From Circinella minor (lineage: Eukaryota; Mucoromycota; Mucoromycetes; Mucorales; Lichtheimiaceae), in NCBI GenBank assembly GCA_016758965.1, contig JAEPRB010000081.1, forward strand, positions 1 through 64,000: 64,000 nt of DNA. Reading direction: 5' to 3'. A program made the translations under genes and the position numbers. Shown in pieces: positions 54,071 to 64,000 of the stretch. Positions within the stretch are counted from its first letter, which is position 1, and each line of letters opens with the position of its first letter. The notes beneath the pieces were generated by a model. The model was given only the letters and a program-made list of their open reading frames with translations, did not search any database and was not told where the DNA came from.

Positions 54071-55981
54071 TTCGTTTAATACTTGTTATTTTGTTGTATT
54101 ATTAATTAAATAATAAGAAAGAAAAAAAAGAAGAAGCAAAAAAAAAAAGATTCAGATGGAATGAATCGGAACAAACCAATCGATTTTTTGTTTTTTCGGA
54201 ACCATAAAAAAAAGATCCATTAAAATGACCGCCCCCCCTCTCCCCCCAGGAAGACTTTTTGTTTCTCATCCATTGTACTATGTTTAAAAAGTCAGTGAGT
54301 GGTTGTGTTACGTGTTGGGTTTGGGGGGGGAGAGTCCCTTTGAAGTCGGCTAAAGAAAGAAAGTGTCAGCAGTTTTTAGACAAGCCGTCGTTTCACATAA
54401 CGACATAATGGTTTAAATAAATCGGAATATCTATACATGGTATATGGTATATATTTATCCCCCATCGTCATTATCATCATTACCATTATTGTTGTCAGAC
54501 AGTGTTAATAGAAGGCAACATGATTTACAAGATCTCCATCAACACTTCATACATTTAAATTTCTCGATTAGACACCACACCCCTTATTTTTTAATTTCCT
54601 TTTGGTACATATAATGAGTATTCGTTTAGTTTAAAAATTCTTGATTAACATTTTATTAAAAAAAGAGTATGTTATTCAAGCTGTGATGTTATGATGGTGA
54701 CATATTATAATATAGAAAAACCAATTTGGTTTTATATCCTTTTTAAAAAGTAGCATGAAAGTCCATAGATATAGGAGTAAAGCATTTTTTTTTTGTAAAA
54801 CAGATAAAATAATTTATATACGGCTTCATAACAGTTTAAGAAAATACAAAAATCATTTTGATCCCTTACGTAGAATATAAAAAACACATAAACGGATTAG
54901 TCTGTAGAGATACCTTGGTAATAATGTTTAGATATACATTTTTGTTCAGCACATCTAATATGATACATAGGGTAATTTCTAATTCATCAGTGCGATTCCC
55001 GATCATTTGTCCAATGGGCTTTCAACTCTTTGGCAAGTTTAAGTCTGATCCAATTACATTGCCAATATTTCTTTTTTTTTTTTTTTTGGGAAGGAGAGGG
55101 ATTGATCTCTTTAACTTACCAATAATAATGCTTTTGGTTCTATTGGATTATTCTCAAAGTTCATAGAAAAATCAAAAAAAAAATATACAGTATTTTTTAT
55201 CATCATTTTATGAATTTACGAAAAAAAGACTTCCGTTACTTACATTGTTCGTTTTTATATTGTACCCTTTTCTTGTCAACAAATGTGTTCAACATATAAA
55301 TGAATACATTAATGGGGTAAACAACGAAGGATATTAAAGCTACCAAAGTGGTTTTTAATTATTTACAGCTCCTCATGGCAAATGACAAGTATACACCTTT
55401 CATCTTTTGCATTTGACAACTTCCTGTATTCGAGTAGAGCAATTAATACTTGTACTTCATTCACTTTCCGTTAGAAAAAAAACGAATATCAGCGTCAACA
55501 TCAGGTTAGAATATATATATTATATATAAAACTAAAGCGCGATGGTTTATACCTAACAACGTGTGTGTGTGTGAAACGTTCCACTTCTCATTTCCAACTC
55601 TTTCTTATGGTAATACTAGTGTATCCTAGTTACCATCTAGTAGTAGTAGTGATGAAAGTGAAAGTAGAGATTACTTTTATTAATATAGCAAATAAATGGT
55701 TCTAGATCACTTTTTTTGAAGCCAGTACCCTACTTGCTTTAGTTTAAAGATTAATACGTACGTAGAAACATGGGGTAGAAAACAATATATCTCTGAGATG
55801 TTATAACATCATCCTTTTTGGTATATGTACAGGTTTTTTCTTCTTCCCGGATTGTTTTTTCTTTTGTTTACGTATCAAATTCTTGTAGTACTTTATTACT
55901 TTTACGTTCCAAAAATTATTTAGATTAAGACAACAATAATAATAGCAAGTCATTTGATTACTGTACTTTTGCTTTATTAAA
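54071..55981. other. Intergenic, no gene seen
   Basis: 1.9 kb upstream of the CIA2-like gene. It is AT-rich, with C-rich/G-rich short tracts near 54232-54248 and 54322-54332. A plus-strand frame at 54858-55166 lacks any family resemblance and is judged accidental. The TTATTAAA target duplication of the inverted-repeat element ends it. Confidence 0.5.
55974..55981. repeat. Left target-site duplication TTATTAAA
   Basis: Identical to 57347-57354 and directly abutting the outer end of the left inverted repeat. Confidence 0.8.
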
Positions 55982-56075
55982 GGGAATGACTACAGGCGCG
56001 CCAAAAATTCGTAATGAGACGAGGGGCGCGCCAATTCTGAGCGGGCACTTTAGTAACATGGCGCGCCCTTCGTCT
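55982..56075 (+). repeat. Left terminal inverted repeat
   Basis: 94 bp containing GGCGCGCC at 55995-56002, 56025-56032 and 56060-56067, spaced 30 and 35 bp. It is the reverse complement of 57250-57346 apart from about three substitutions and a 3-nt gap. Confidence 0.9.
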
Positions 56076-57249
56076 GTTTTATTTATGCTTGCTCTTGTTC
56101 AAGTCTGCTATAATATATGAAACATGTCTTCTTATTTAAACTGGGTTTTCCTCTACTTTAAATAAAAGAATTATGAATAAAAATATGAAAGACTAGTTGA
56201 ATCGTAATACTTTGAATATTTATAAAAATTTCAACCCATTTGAAGATCTATTAAAATATATTGTATATATATCAAATTAAATTAAGAATTAATTCCTAAA
56301 GCAAAAAAATCATATACTGTTTTTATTTTTATTTTTGAAGACTTCAGTAATGACATCTCGAAATATTTATGTAATGGAAATATTGTACTTATACTAATAT
56401 TTGATGTTTATATATTAATATAAGCTTGCTATTACGGGATCCATCGACAAGCAGGATTTTCCAACATAAGTTCATTCTAACAAAAAAATAACATTTGAAG
56501 ACTATACCGCTATCTTTCATACAAAGTGTTTTTGTGCTTACTGCTTGTGCTTGACTCATTCAACAATATTACAACAATATTTCATATGAGGATGCAATAG
56601 AAGTCTTGTTTAAGAATCAAAACCTTGGCTCTGGAGTCTACCATGAGCTACAAGACGAAGCTGTGACTTTTAAAAGTGATTTCTACCTATAACCTATTTT
56701 TATTCATATTTATATTGATTTGACTTTTTTTGTCGTTTTGTACTATTATATTAGTGTCATCTTTTTTTTTCGTTCTACTATGTAATTATGACCCATATTC
56801 TTTTTTCTTCCCTATTTATATGGTATTTTCTTACTTCGTAATCTGTATTATATGAGTTATCTCTTTATTATTCTATGGATAATAATCCTTTTTTCAGCAG
56901 CTCTTATGACCCCACCCATTCAATTTCATAACTCATATGTTCTTTTCTTGTAATTTCGTTTATTTATGACACAACAGAATATATTTACGTACGTATTATT
57001 GATATATGCTCATATTTAGTACCACTTTTTAATCTATTTGCCATATTGCTTCGCTCCTTTAATTTCTTGTTATTGGCTTCTTTGTATGTATAGTTACAAT
57101 ATATTGCATTCTTTTATAATTTTTTGCTTACAGTGATTTTTAAATATATTTAATGGGTAGAAATGGAAAGAAACTCTATGTTCAATTGACACACTATGTT
57201 AGATATATTGTTAATAAGTATTTTTGAGATTGTGAATATCTTGAAGGGT

Positions 57250-57346
57250 AGACGAAGGGCGCGCCATCATGTTACTAAAGTGCCCGCTCAGAATTGGCGC
57301 GCCCCTCGTCTGATTATGAATTTTTGGCGCGCCCGTAGTCATTCCC
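57250..57346 (-). repeat. Right terminal inverted repeat
   Basis: 97 bp containing GGCGCGCC at 57258-57265, 57296-57303 and 57326-57333. It shares the block TGCCCGCTCAGAATT with the opposite strand of the left end. Confidence 0.9.
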
Positions 57347-57354
57347 TTATTAAA
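57347..57354. repeat. Right target-site duplication TTATTAAA
   Basis: Identical to 55974-55981 and directly abutting the outer end of the right inverted repeat. Confidence 0.8.
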
Positions 57355-58102
57355 TTATCCTTGAATTTATATCTATCTGAAATATAAAATTTATGAAAAT
57401 TCCCATGATACTATCTATGTAGCTGATAAATCTAGACCTTTTTGACAAACTCAACAAAAATAATATAATAATTCACATGACAACGAAAAAAAGCAGAAAT
57501 TAAAGTCACCCAAGTATAGCGTCGTTGAAAAAGAAGATGTTACAGAATAAGTAAAAAAAAAAAAAGTATAGTATAATATATAGAACAGATAGAACAAAAA
57601 AAAAGTAAGATGGGGGAGAGATAGAGTGAGATTGAGAGAGAGGAACATAATAATACTAACTTAATAACACTGATAGCAAAACACAAAAAAAAATATGAAG
57701 AGAGAGTGAGAAAAAAAAGTACACTACTGGACTAAAAAACAAAAAGAGAACAAAAAAAAATAATGGATGGAAAGAGAACTATAGAAAAACGATACAAAAA
57801 AAAATATAAGAGAGAGATAGAGATAGAGAGTTAGAGTAAGAGAAATAAAGAACAAAAAAAATATAAACTGCAGTTGGAAAAAAATAATAAAGAGAACATG
57901 TATAAAATATATATAATATAAGATAATAAAAATAATAATAACGATAATAGTATAATAAAGAAAATAAAATGCGTATTTTTTTTTTTTGTTGAGGGCTTTT
58001 GATTTTATAAGTTGTTGTTGTTGTTGATTTTTTGTTTTATAAAGATAAAGGCTGTTGTTATTAAAATCATGTTGTAAAAATAAAAAGAAAAATAAGAGGA
58101 AT
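57355..58102. other. 3' flank of TIA1/Nam8-like gene
   Basis: 750 bp of purine-rich tracts (GA and A runs on the + strand, so pyrimidine-rich on the gene strand), probably 3' UTR and spacer. The minus-strand frames here are Phe/Leu/Tyr/Ser-rich low complexity and not coding. Confidence 0.5.
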
Positions 58103-60282
58103 TTATTGTGCGTAGACTTGATTGAATCGCCATGTAGCATTAGTTGATTTTTTATCCAATAAAGAACCTGTTCGAGGAAACAAGGCATCTTCAGGTATCA
58201 AATCCAATGAATCATTACTTGTTGTAGGTGTAGGTGCAAATCCTTCCAATCGTGAGAATGATTGCTGTTGAATTTGTTGTTGTTGATGATGTTGTTTTTG
58301 CTGTTGCTGTTGAATAGCAGCTACAGATGGTAACGCCTGGGACATGAGACTCAAATCTGCAAATGAATACTTTGGTTGTTGAGTTAATGATGATTGATAA
58401 AATCCGTTATAATTACCAATGAGTGGGTAATCTGTTGATGTTTGTTGTTGTTGTTGTTGTTGTTGTATGGATGATCTAGTCATGGAAGTAGATGATCTAT
58501 AATTATAAGATTTATTTTTCTTAGTGTTTAATTTTTCTTCTTCCTCATTTTACTATAGTTAACCTCACCCTATCCCCATCCAGACTACATGTTATATGAA
58601 AAAGACAGAAATTCTATGCTTACCGAGATAAAGCAGCAACCATCGATGCAGCTGCTGCAGCTGCAGCTGCAGGAGGATGAGACGAGGGTGGTGGTAATGA
58701 TGGATGAGACATGATTGAAGGATGGTGTAATTGTTGTACAATAGATGGTTGTTGTTGTTTCGCTGTTGTAATTGTTGTGTTTGCTGTGGTCATATTATTA
58801 TTGTTGTTATTATCATTTTGTGATCGGCCCCAAGATAAACGAATTCTCGAATTCCCAATTTGATATCCGTTCATTTGATGAATAGCCAATTCTGCTGAAT
58901 GACGCATCGCATATTGTACAAAGCCGCATCCTTTACCAGGTGGAATCTTGACCTGCATGATTTCACCAAATGGACTAAAATATTGTCTCAATTCATCTTC
59001 ACGAATAGGTGCTGATAAACCTCCTACAAAGACGGTCGTATTCGATGGATCAGAAAGTAAAGTAGATGCAAGAGAGGGTGATGTGGCCTGTTGTTGTTGC
59101 GGCTGTTGTGGATTAACTACCATAGACTGTTGTAATGGTGAACGAAGTGTAGGTGATGCTATAGCTGCAGGAGTAACCGATGTACTACTAGTGGTTGTTT
59201 GTGGTTGATTATTAGTGGTGTTATGCAATCGATTTTTGGGTGTTGCTACAGAAACTCGGATAGGTCGGCTTCCAATAATAAATCCTTGCATTTCAATTAA
59301 GGCACGTTGTTGGTCACTTTGATCAATGAATCGTACGAATCCATAACCCCGTGTTAAACCTGTACGGGGATCTGTCATGATTTTTGCTGATTTGCACGAT
59401 CGATAATTAGCTTGAAACGCACTCTATTATTATTATTATTATCATTATTATTAGTTGGTTGCCATGAATCTGCTGTCACAGGAATAAATTAAAGATAGTA
59501 GATGTTACCAAGAGATTTAATTCTGTACACTCTGGACTAAGATCACCAACGAAAATGGAATATTCAGGTTGTCTGTCTTCACTATAAGAATCATAAAAAA
59601 AATTAATATAACCTCCTTTTTATATTATTATTATTATAAATAAATACATAAAACTTTCTTACCGTCTGTCAATAAGCCCACCACCCGAAGCCCAATTCAA
59701 CTTAAATTGTTTATGCGTATTAGGAATTAACGATCCATTAAATGTATTTAAGGCTCGTTGCGCGTTAACTGCTGAGCCAAAATCAACAAAGGCATACCCT
59801 GCACTTGCACTAATAAAATAAATGAAAAATAATAATAATTAGTTCCACTGAAACAACAAAGAAAATAAAAATAAAAACTCTTAAATTGTAAAGAGAGTGT
59901 GTGAGTTTTTTTTTTCCTTTTATAAAATAATAGTTTACCCTGTCAATTTATCCCGAATGACTTTGACCAAGACCTTTTCATTCAAATTGAACCATAATTG
60001 TCGAATATATTGTTCATCCATCCATGGTTCTAATTCCCCCATCCTAATGATAATATTTTTGTTTTTTTTTTTAATGTGAGTGGTTTTTTTTTCTCTCGGT
60101 TGTGATAACTCTTATTTTATTTTATTTTGAAAAAAATAAAATAAAATAAAACTTTAAATGATAGACAATAAGGTTTTTTTTTTTTACCAAAGAGTTGTTT
60201 TATGTGATTCGGGAAGAACGATTGATGAAGAAGACGACTTTGAAGGTAATGGTCCTTGTACAAGATCAAAAGGAAATGCCAT
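58103..60282 (-). CDS. Three-RRM RNA-binding protein (TIA1/Nam8/Ngr1/Csx1 type)
   Basis: Six exons, 60282-60188, 60043-59939, 59809-59663, 59581-59509, 59423-58624 and 58496-58103, give 537 aa. RRM1 begins TLWMGELEPWMDEQYIRQLW (about 30-112) and includes GYAFVDFGS. RRM2 begins YSIFVGDLSPECTE (about 122-203) with RGYGFVRFIDQSDQ. RRM3 begins NTTVFVGGLSAPIREDELRQ (about 268-340) with GKGCGFVQYAMR and LSWGRS. Gln/Asn/Ala/Thr runs follow and a Gln-rich tail ends in WRFNQVYAQ. This three-RRM order is shared by yeast Ngr1 and Nam8, fission-yeast Csx1 and plant RBP45/47. They bind U-rich RNA and act in splicing or in mRNA stability under stress. Which role applies here is not decidable from sequence. 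The first exon supplies the residues up to RRM1's Trp, which supports the chosen start. Confidence 0.93.
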
Positions 60283-60757
60283 TATTGATTTTATGTAAAG
60301 GAAGAAAAAAAATATATATAATAGAACAACAACCAACAAAATAGGTACAACACCTACTTTAACAGAACTTTTAAGAAAAAAAAAAATAAAAAAAATAAAA
60401 AAGTTTGCTGAGTTATAATTGTTGTTTTTTTTAAAGATCAAAGTATTTTTCTTTCATTATCATTATTATTCTTATTCATTTTAATTATTGTTCTATGATA
60501 ATTGTTTATTAAAATTCTTTTCAATTCCATAATAATTGTTTTAAATAAACTAAGTTTATAAGCTTTTATTATATGTATAAACAAAAAATAGATTGAATAA
60601 ATACCGACTTAAACTTTTCGTGTTTAAAAACAAATCGCCCAGGGCTGGTTTAATTTGGAAAGGAGATAGAAAGTCAAAGCGAATCAAACAACGTAAATAA
60701 CAAAGAAATATGAAATAAATATCTCTAAAACATAAACAAAAAAAAATTAACGTGTTT

Positions 60758-60788
60758 ACGCGTTTACGCGTAACAAAAAAAGACGCGT
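60758..60788. promoter_or_regulatory. Cluster of three ACGCGT (MCB) motifs
   Basis: ACGCGT occurs at 60758-60763, 60766-60771 and 60783-60788, within 31 bp. Clustered ACGCGT boxes are bound by the MBF complex (Mbp1/Swi6 type, APSES proteins) and drive G1/S transcription in yeasts. The nearest start codon is the TIA1/Nam8-like gene, 476 bp away on the minus strand. Assignment to that gene is inference; an unrecognised transcript could also be the target. Confidence 0.5.
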
Positions 60789-62590
60789 CAAATAATAGGA
60801 TCTATTATTATTCACCAATATTAATATCAGGTTATTGAATATACTAAGTTGTTCAATATTCGTTAATATAGTTACATAAAGTTTTCTTTTTCCTTGAATT
60901 AATTTTTGTAGTAGTATCAGACTTATTGGTGGTCAATAAACAAATTGTTCGGTTTTAGTATTGCTAACGTACCCCTTTTCCCGGGCCGATCGATTCATGC
61001 TGTCCCTGTATTTGTCAAAGCGTAAAAGTAAACAGTAGATCCTATAGTAATCCAATATTTAAATCTTAGCCATGTAATCATTAAGTGCAAATATAAGATC
61101 ATTAATAACATACTATTGTGGGCTAATAATATACTATAATGACATTATATCTTTTAATATGTTTGTTGTCTATTGGTTACCGAGGTTTGTTTTTTACACT
61201 AACGAGTTTTTCTTCCAATCTCCTAGAATTACGATTAAGCGTATTATACATCTCTCTGTTTTATCATCACTTTCATGATAAATATTATTTATACCCATCC
61301 ATTTCTTATATAAATGATACATAGTATAGTACACTATATAATCTTATGATTCTTTGAATAAGCGTCTTTCTAAACCGATTTTGTCCGTATATCATATTAA
61401 AAAGCTGCTTTATCACATATAATATTACATAATCTCAACACGTATCTCTTTGATATAGTAAACTTTTTTGGACCTCTTCTCGATGTTCAATGGTATAACT
61501 GGGCTTGGCAGAAATACATAACAACATTATCACTGCTTGCGTGTTGTTAGAATCAAATAAAGAATGTACGTAGACACCACTTTTATTTTCTTCGTTGATA
61601 TACTGTAACGGTATATCATCAGTTTTTCAGTACGTATATTATTACTATTATGAATTAATATAATACATCTACGTCACGAATATATATAAATAGTACGGGA
61701 TGTGTCGTCTAGAATCTTTGGACAACAGTTATATAATACAAAACTACAGTATTTTATTTATAATTACATCAACAGTCTGTTTTTGAAAAGGCTAATTCAA
61801 GAAAGGTAATATAACCAAGCTCTCAATATGTCAACAGCTTTGGATGAAATTCACATATTTCACGTAGTTTATTTTCTTTATCTTGTCGTTTTAGGTACTT
61901 AAGTTTAATAAAGACTTTTATAAAAAAAAAATTACTTACCTTCTTCGTATTACATAGCATTAATTTAATATACGTTTATATTGAATAATACGTGTTGGAA
62001 GCATTAGACTTGTGTTTCTCGTCGGTCAATAAAACAAAATGAAAACTGACACGTTTTACATATAATCGAATAATTAATATCTGCACAAAAACATATTGTT
62101 CGTGCTTATTCTAATGTTCACTATTATAATAACATATTTTACAATTTTAAAATAGAGTTGCGATATTAACAAATAAATATTTATTCTAAATAACGGTACA
62201 ATAAATATTGAACCACATAAAAATCATTTACGTATTACTATTTTTTTTCTTGTCATCTCAGTACTACCTTCCATAGTACTGTATCGATATTTTTTCCAGA
62301 AACATCTTTTTACAGCTATATCTGCAAAATGATACAAAGAATTAAAAAAGTGAAAAGAAACAAAGTGTGAAAAAAAAAAGAATTGAACAAAACACATTAA
62401 TTTCCTTTTTTTCATATTAGTCCTATCGATCTCATACATAGTTGATTATGAAATAACAAAGAGTTCCATGTTACGGATAATAAATATGTATAATAAATAA
62501 TACATGGTATACATTGTTAATAATAATAACAGAAAAATGAGGTGCCATAATATATTTCAGAGCAAATAGTGAACCTCACTTGTATCACGA

Positions 62591-62633
62591 GGCAATCTTA
62601 GTGTCGAACCAAGTCATCCCACCTTTGATTGCC
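62591..62633. other. Stem-loop with tRNA T-arm-like inner hairpin
   Basis: GGCAATC at 62591-62597 pairs perfectly with GATTGCC at 62627-62633. On the minus strand the loop contains CTTGG-TTCGACA-CTAAG, a 5-bp stem with a 7-base loop like a tRNA T arm. The whole is only 43 nt and lacks D and anticodon arms, so it is not a normal tRNA; a tRNA-derived relic is possible. Confidence 0.25.
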
Positions 62634-62962
62634 GTAAAAGGTATCGATTGATTACACAAAATCCAATAACTATTTAGTCTCGCACGGACCCAATTTTCTT
62701 TTTTTTTCTGTCCCCATTTTGTTATTGCACCGAACCTTTTTATTATTATTATATAATTGTTGCTATTGTTTTCATTCATTTAAAGAAATATTACTGATTG
62801 ATATATGTTTTTCCTGAAAACCTTTTTTTTCTTGTCAAAAAGTGTTTATTAACCGAATAACCAAAAAAAAAAGCTAAAAAGGAAGTCTGTAACGCTGGGA
62901 ATAATAATGAACAACAACTACCAATGTTTAAATTTTATATTTATATCTTCTCGACTCATTTA

Positions 62963-63969
62963 TTAGACGAGCCCAGCTTCAGCCATTGTCTGTTATATAA
63001 TATAATAAATGAAATGAGTGTTAAATGCCCTATAAAGTCAATTTTTTGTTGCTATTGTTGTTGTTCTTATAAAATAGATATATATTATTTACCCTTTTCA
63101 ATTCAATACCAAGTCTAGCAGGAGATGGTGTCACAAAAACACCAGCATCTTTTAATGCTTTCATCTTATCATTTGCACCTCCTTTACCTCCAGAAATAAT
63201 GGCACCAGCGTGACCTATCATTATTAGAATTATTAGAATTAGTAAATACACCTTTCATTCTTTTTGAAAAAAAAATAGTGTTAAATTTTTATACCCATTC
63301 TACGTCCTGGAGGGGCAGTAACACCAGCAATAAAAGAAACAACAGGCTTAGGATTATCTCTTGCTTTTAAATTATATTCTTTCAAAAATTCAGCAGCTTC
63401 TTCTTCAGCAGAACCACCAATTTCACCAATCATAATAATTCCTAAATAAATGTACATGTCAGAATTCATGTATCCACAGTCATATATATATATACTATTT
63501 GGTATATTCAAAAAGTGAGAACATTTTATAGATTACCTTCCGTTTTGTCATCGTCCAAAAAGATTTTTAAACAATCAATAAAATTGGTACCATTTAATGG
63601 ATCACCACCAATACCAACTACTAGACTTTGACCTAATCCTGCAACTGTAGTTTGATTCACAGCTTCATATGTCAATGTTCCGGAACGTGATACAATACCC
63701 ACATTACCAGGCATATGAACACTAGCAGGCATGATACCAATTTTACATTGGCCAGGTGCAATAATACCAGGACAATTGGGACCCACCAATCGTGTTTTAT
63801 CTTGTGTCAAAAGAGCTTGCTTTACACGAGTCATATCATGAATTGGTATACCTTCAGTAATTGCTACAACAAGTGAAATTTCATTTTCAATTGCTTCCAT
63901 AATTGCACCAGCAGCACCAGGAGGTGGAACATAAATAACACTAGCATCTGGTTGAACTTCTTTAACAGC
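62963..63969 (-). CDS. LSC1: Succinyl-CoA ligase alpha subunit, mitochondrial (5' end beyond window)
   Basis: Four exons are visible, 63969-63537, 63441-63295, 63214-63093 and 62989-62963, encoding the last 242 residues; the intron acceptor at 63970 shows the gene continues past the window end. The visible part starts [20 protein letters not shown] and includes [47 protein letters not shown] and [14 protein letters not shown]. The active-site phosphohistidine lies in [13 protein letters not shown]. The final exon encodes only eight residues, ending MAEAGLV. The enzyme makes ATP or GTP from succinyl-CoA in the TCA cycle with a beta subunit in the matrix. The presequence and CoA-binding N-terminus are outside the window. 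Confidence 0.96.
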
Positions 63970-64000
63970 CTAAGGAGAACAGGAAAAATATTTTCATTTT

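Larger units (their letters stand above)
55982..57346. mobile_element. 1.37-kb non-autonomous element with long GGCGCGCC-bearing inverted ends
   Basis: The ends 55982-56075 and 57250-57346 are inverted copies with about three mismatches and one 3-nt gap over 94-97 bp, both beginning GGGAATGACTAC. Each carries three GGCGCGCC octamers: 55995, 56025 and 56060 on the left; 57258, 57296 and 57326 on the right. A perfect 8-bp direct repeat TTATTAAA flanks it (55974-55981 and 57347-57354), the mark of a cut-and-paste insertion. An 8-bp duplication fits hAT or P-type superfamilies, but the ends do not show a clear hAT CAGGG start. The 1.17-kb interior is AT-rich and encodes no transposase; only a 47-codon open stretch at 56553-56696 without an ATG looks protein-like. 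It is therefore non-autonomous, perhaps mobilised in trans. Near-identical ends suggest recent activity. Confidence 0.85.
60283..62962. other. 2.7-kb gene-free region
   Basis: AT-rich DNA upstream of the TIA1/Nam8-like gene and downstream of succinyl-CoA ligase. It contains three ACGCGT motifs (60758-60788), a TTTTCCCGGGCCGATCGATTC patch near 60977-60997 and a small stem-loop at 62591-62633. No protein-like frame was recognised. Confidence 0.5.

Noticed and set aside
54858..55166. 102-codon + strand frame
   Set aside because: Contains a Phe/Leu run from a T tract and matches no family; judged chance.
55982..57346. piggyBac-type insertion at TTAA
   Set aside because: A TTAA duplication cannot be placed at both ends, whereas an exact 8-bp TTATTAAA duplication can.
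57451..58188. Minus-strand Phe/Tyr/Leu-rich frames
   Set aside because: They come from GA/A-rich tracts in the 3' UTR of the TIA1/Nam8-like gene and are low complexity.
62591..62633. Functional tRNA gene
   Set aside because: Only a T-arm-like hairpin is present; acceptor, D and anticodon arms do not fit.

Overview
The window is nuclear DNA of a fungus, very probably an early-diverging filamentous lineage of the Mucoromycota (Mucorales-like). The evidence: protein genes are cut by many short GT-AG introns (about 60-300 nt, AT-rich, ending in TAG); non-coding DNA is very AT-rich; Gln/Asn/Thr/Ser homopolymers are common inside proteins; and the gene set is fungal (PAN3, Coa3, mS38/Cox24, an AreA-N-domain protein, an arrestin-type ubiquitin adaptor, a HAL4/NPR1-type kinase). 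The species cannot be named from this sequence. No rRNA gene, convincing tRNA gene or CRISPR array was seen. Exon boundaries below were built by hand from splice signals and reading frame; in every complete gene the exon lengths sum to a whole number of codons.

Layout. 0.3-2.6 kb: HAL4/SAT4-type kinase (+). 3.6-7.2 kb: a transposon-rich patch, with a MITE-like element, about 1.6 kb of decayed sequence, a Harbinger-associated Myb/NAM-like gene (-) and a second diverged copy of the repeat. 7.7-9.9 kb: RBM26/27-like RNA-binding protein (-). 10.5-15.4 kb: ISWI chromatin remodeller with 18 exons (+). 15.7-17.1 kb: arrestin-like adaptor (-). 17.3-19.3 kb: nucleotide-sugar 4,6-dehydratase (-). 21.8-27.5 kb: tandem pair of Dia2/Pof3-like TPR-F-box-LRR genes (+). 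28.2-28.8 kb: mitoribosomal mS38 (+). 29.1-30.7 kb: Nup54 (-). 31.4-31.7 kb: Coa3 (+). 32.0-35.4 kb: large disordered orphan protein (-). 35.4-38.7 kb: no gene. 38.8-41.0 kb: APC-family permease (+). 41.6-42.3 kb: ribosomal protein eL28 (-). 43.0-46.6 kb: PAN3 (-). 46.6-51.5 kb: no gene. 51.5-52.9 kb: AreA-N-domain protein (+). 53.5-54.1 kb: CIA2-like Fe-S targeting factor (-). 54.1-58.1 kb: no gene, but with a 1.37-kb terminal-inverted-repeat element. 58.1-60.3 kb: three-RRM TIA1/Nam8-type protein (-). 60.3-62.9 kb: no gene, with an MCB cluster. 63.0-64.0 kb: succinyl-CoA ligase alpha, cut by the window end (-).

The genes are mostly independent housekeeping loci and no operon-like or biosynthetic cluster is evident. 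Loose themes are mRNA handling (PAN3, RBM26-like, TIA1/Nam8-like, Nup54, eL28), mitochondria (mS38, Coa3, succinyl-CoA ligase) and nutrient uptake or signalling (kinase, arrestin, permease, AreA-N protein). The most unusual structure is the element at 55982-57346. It has nearly identical ~95-bp inverted ends, each carrying three GGCGCGCC octamers in an otherwise AT-rich region, and is flanked by a perfect 8-bp duplication, yet it encodes no recognisable transposase.
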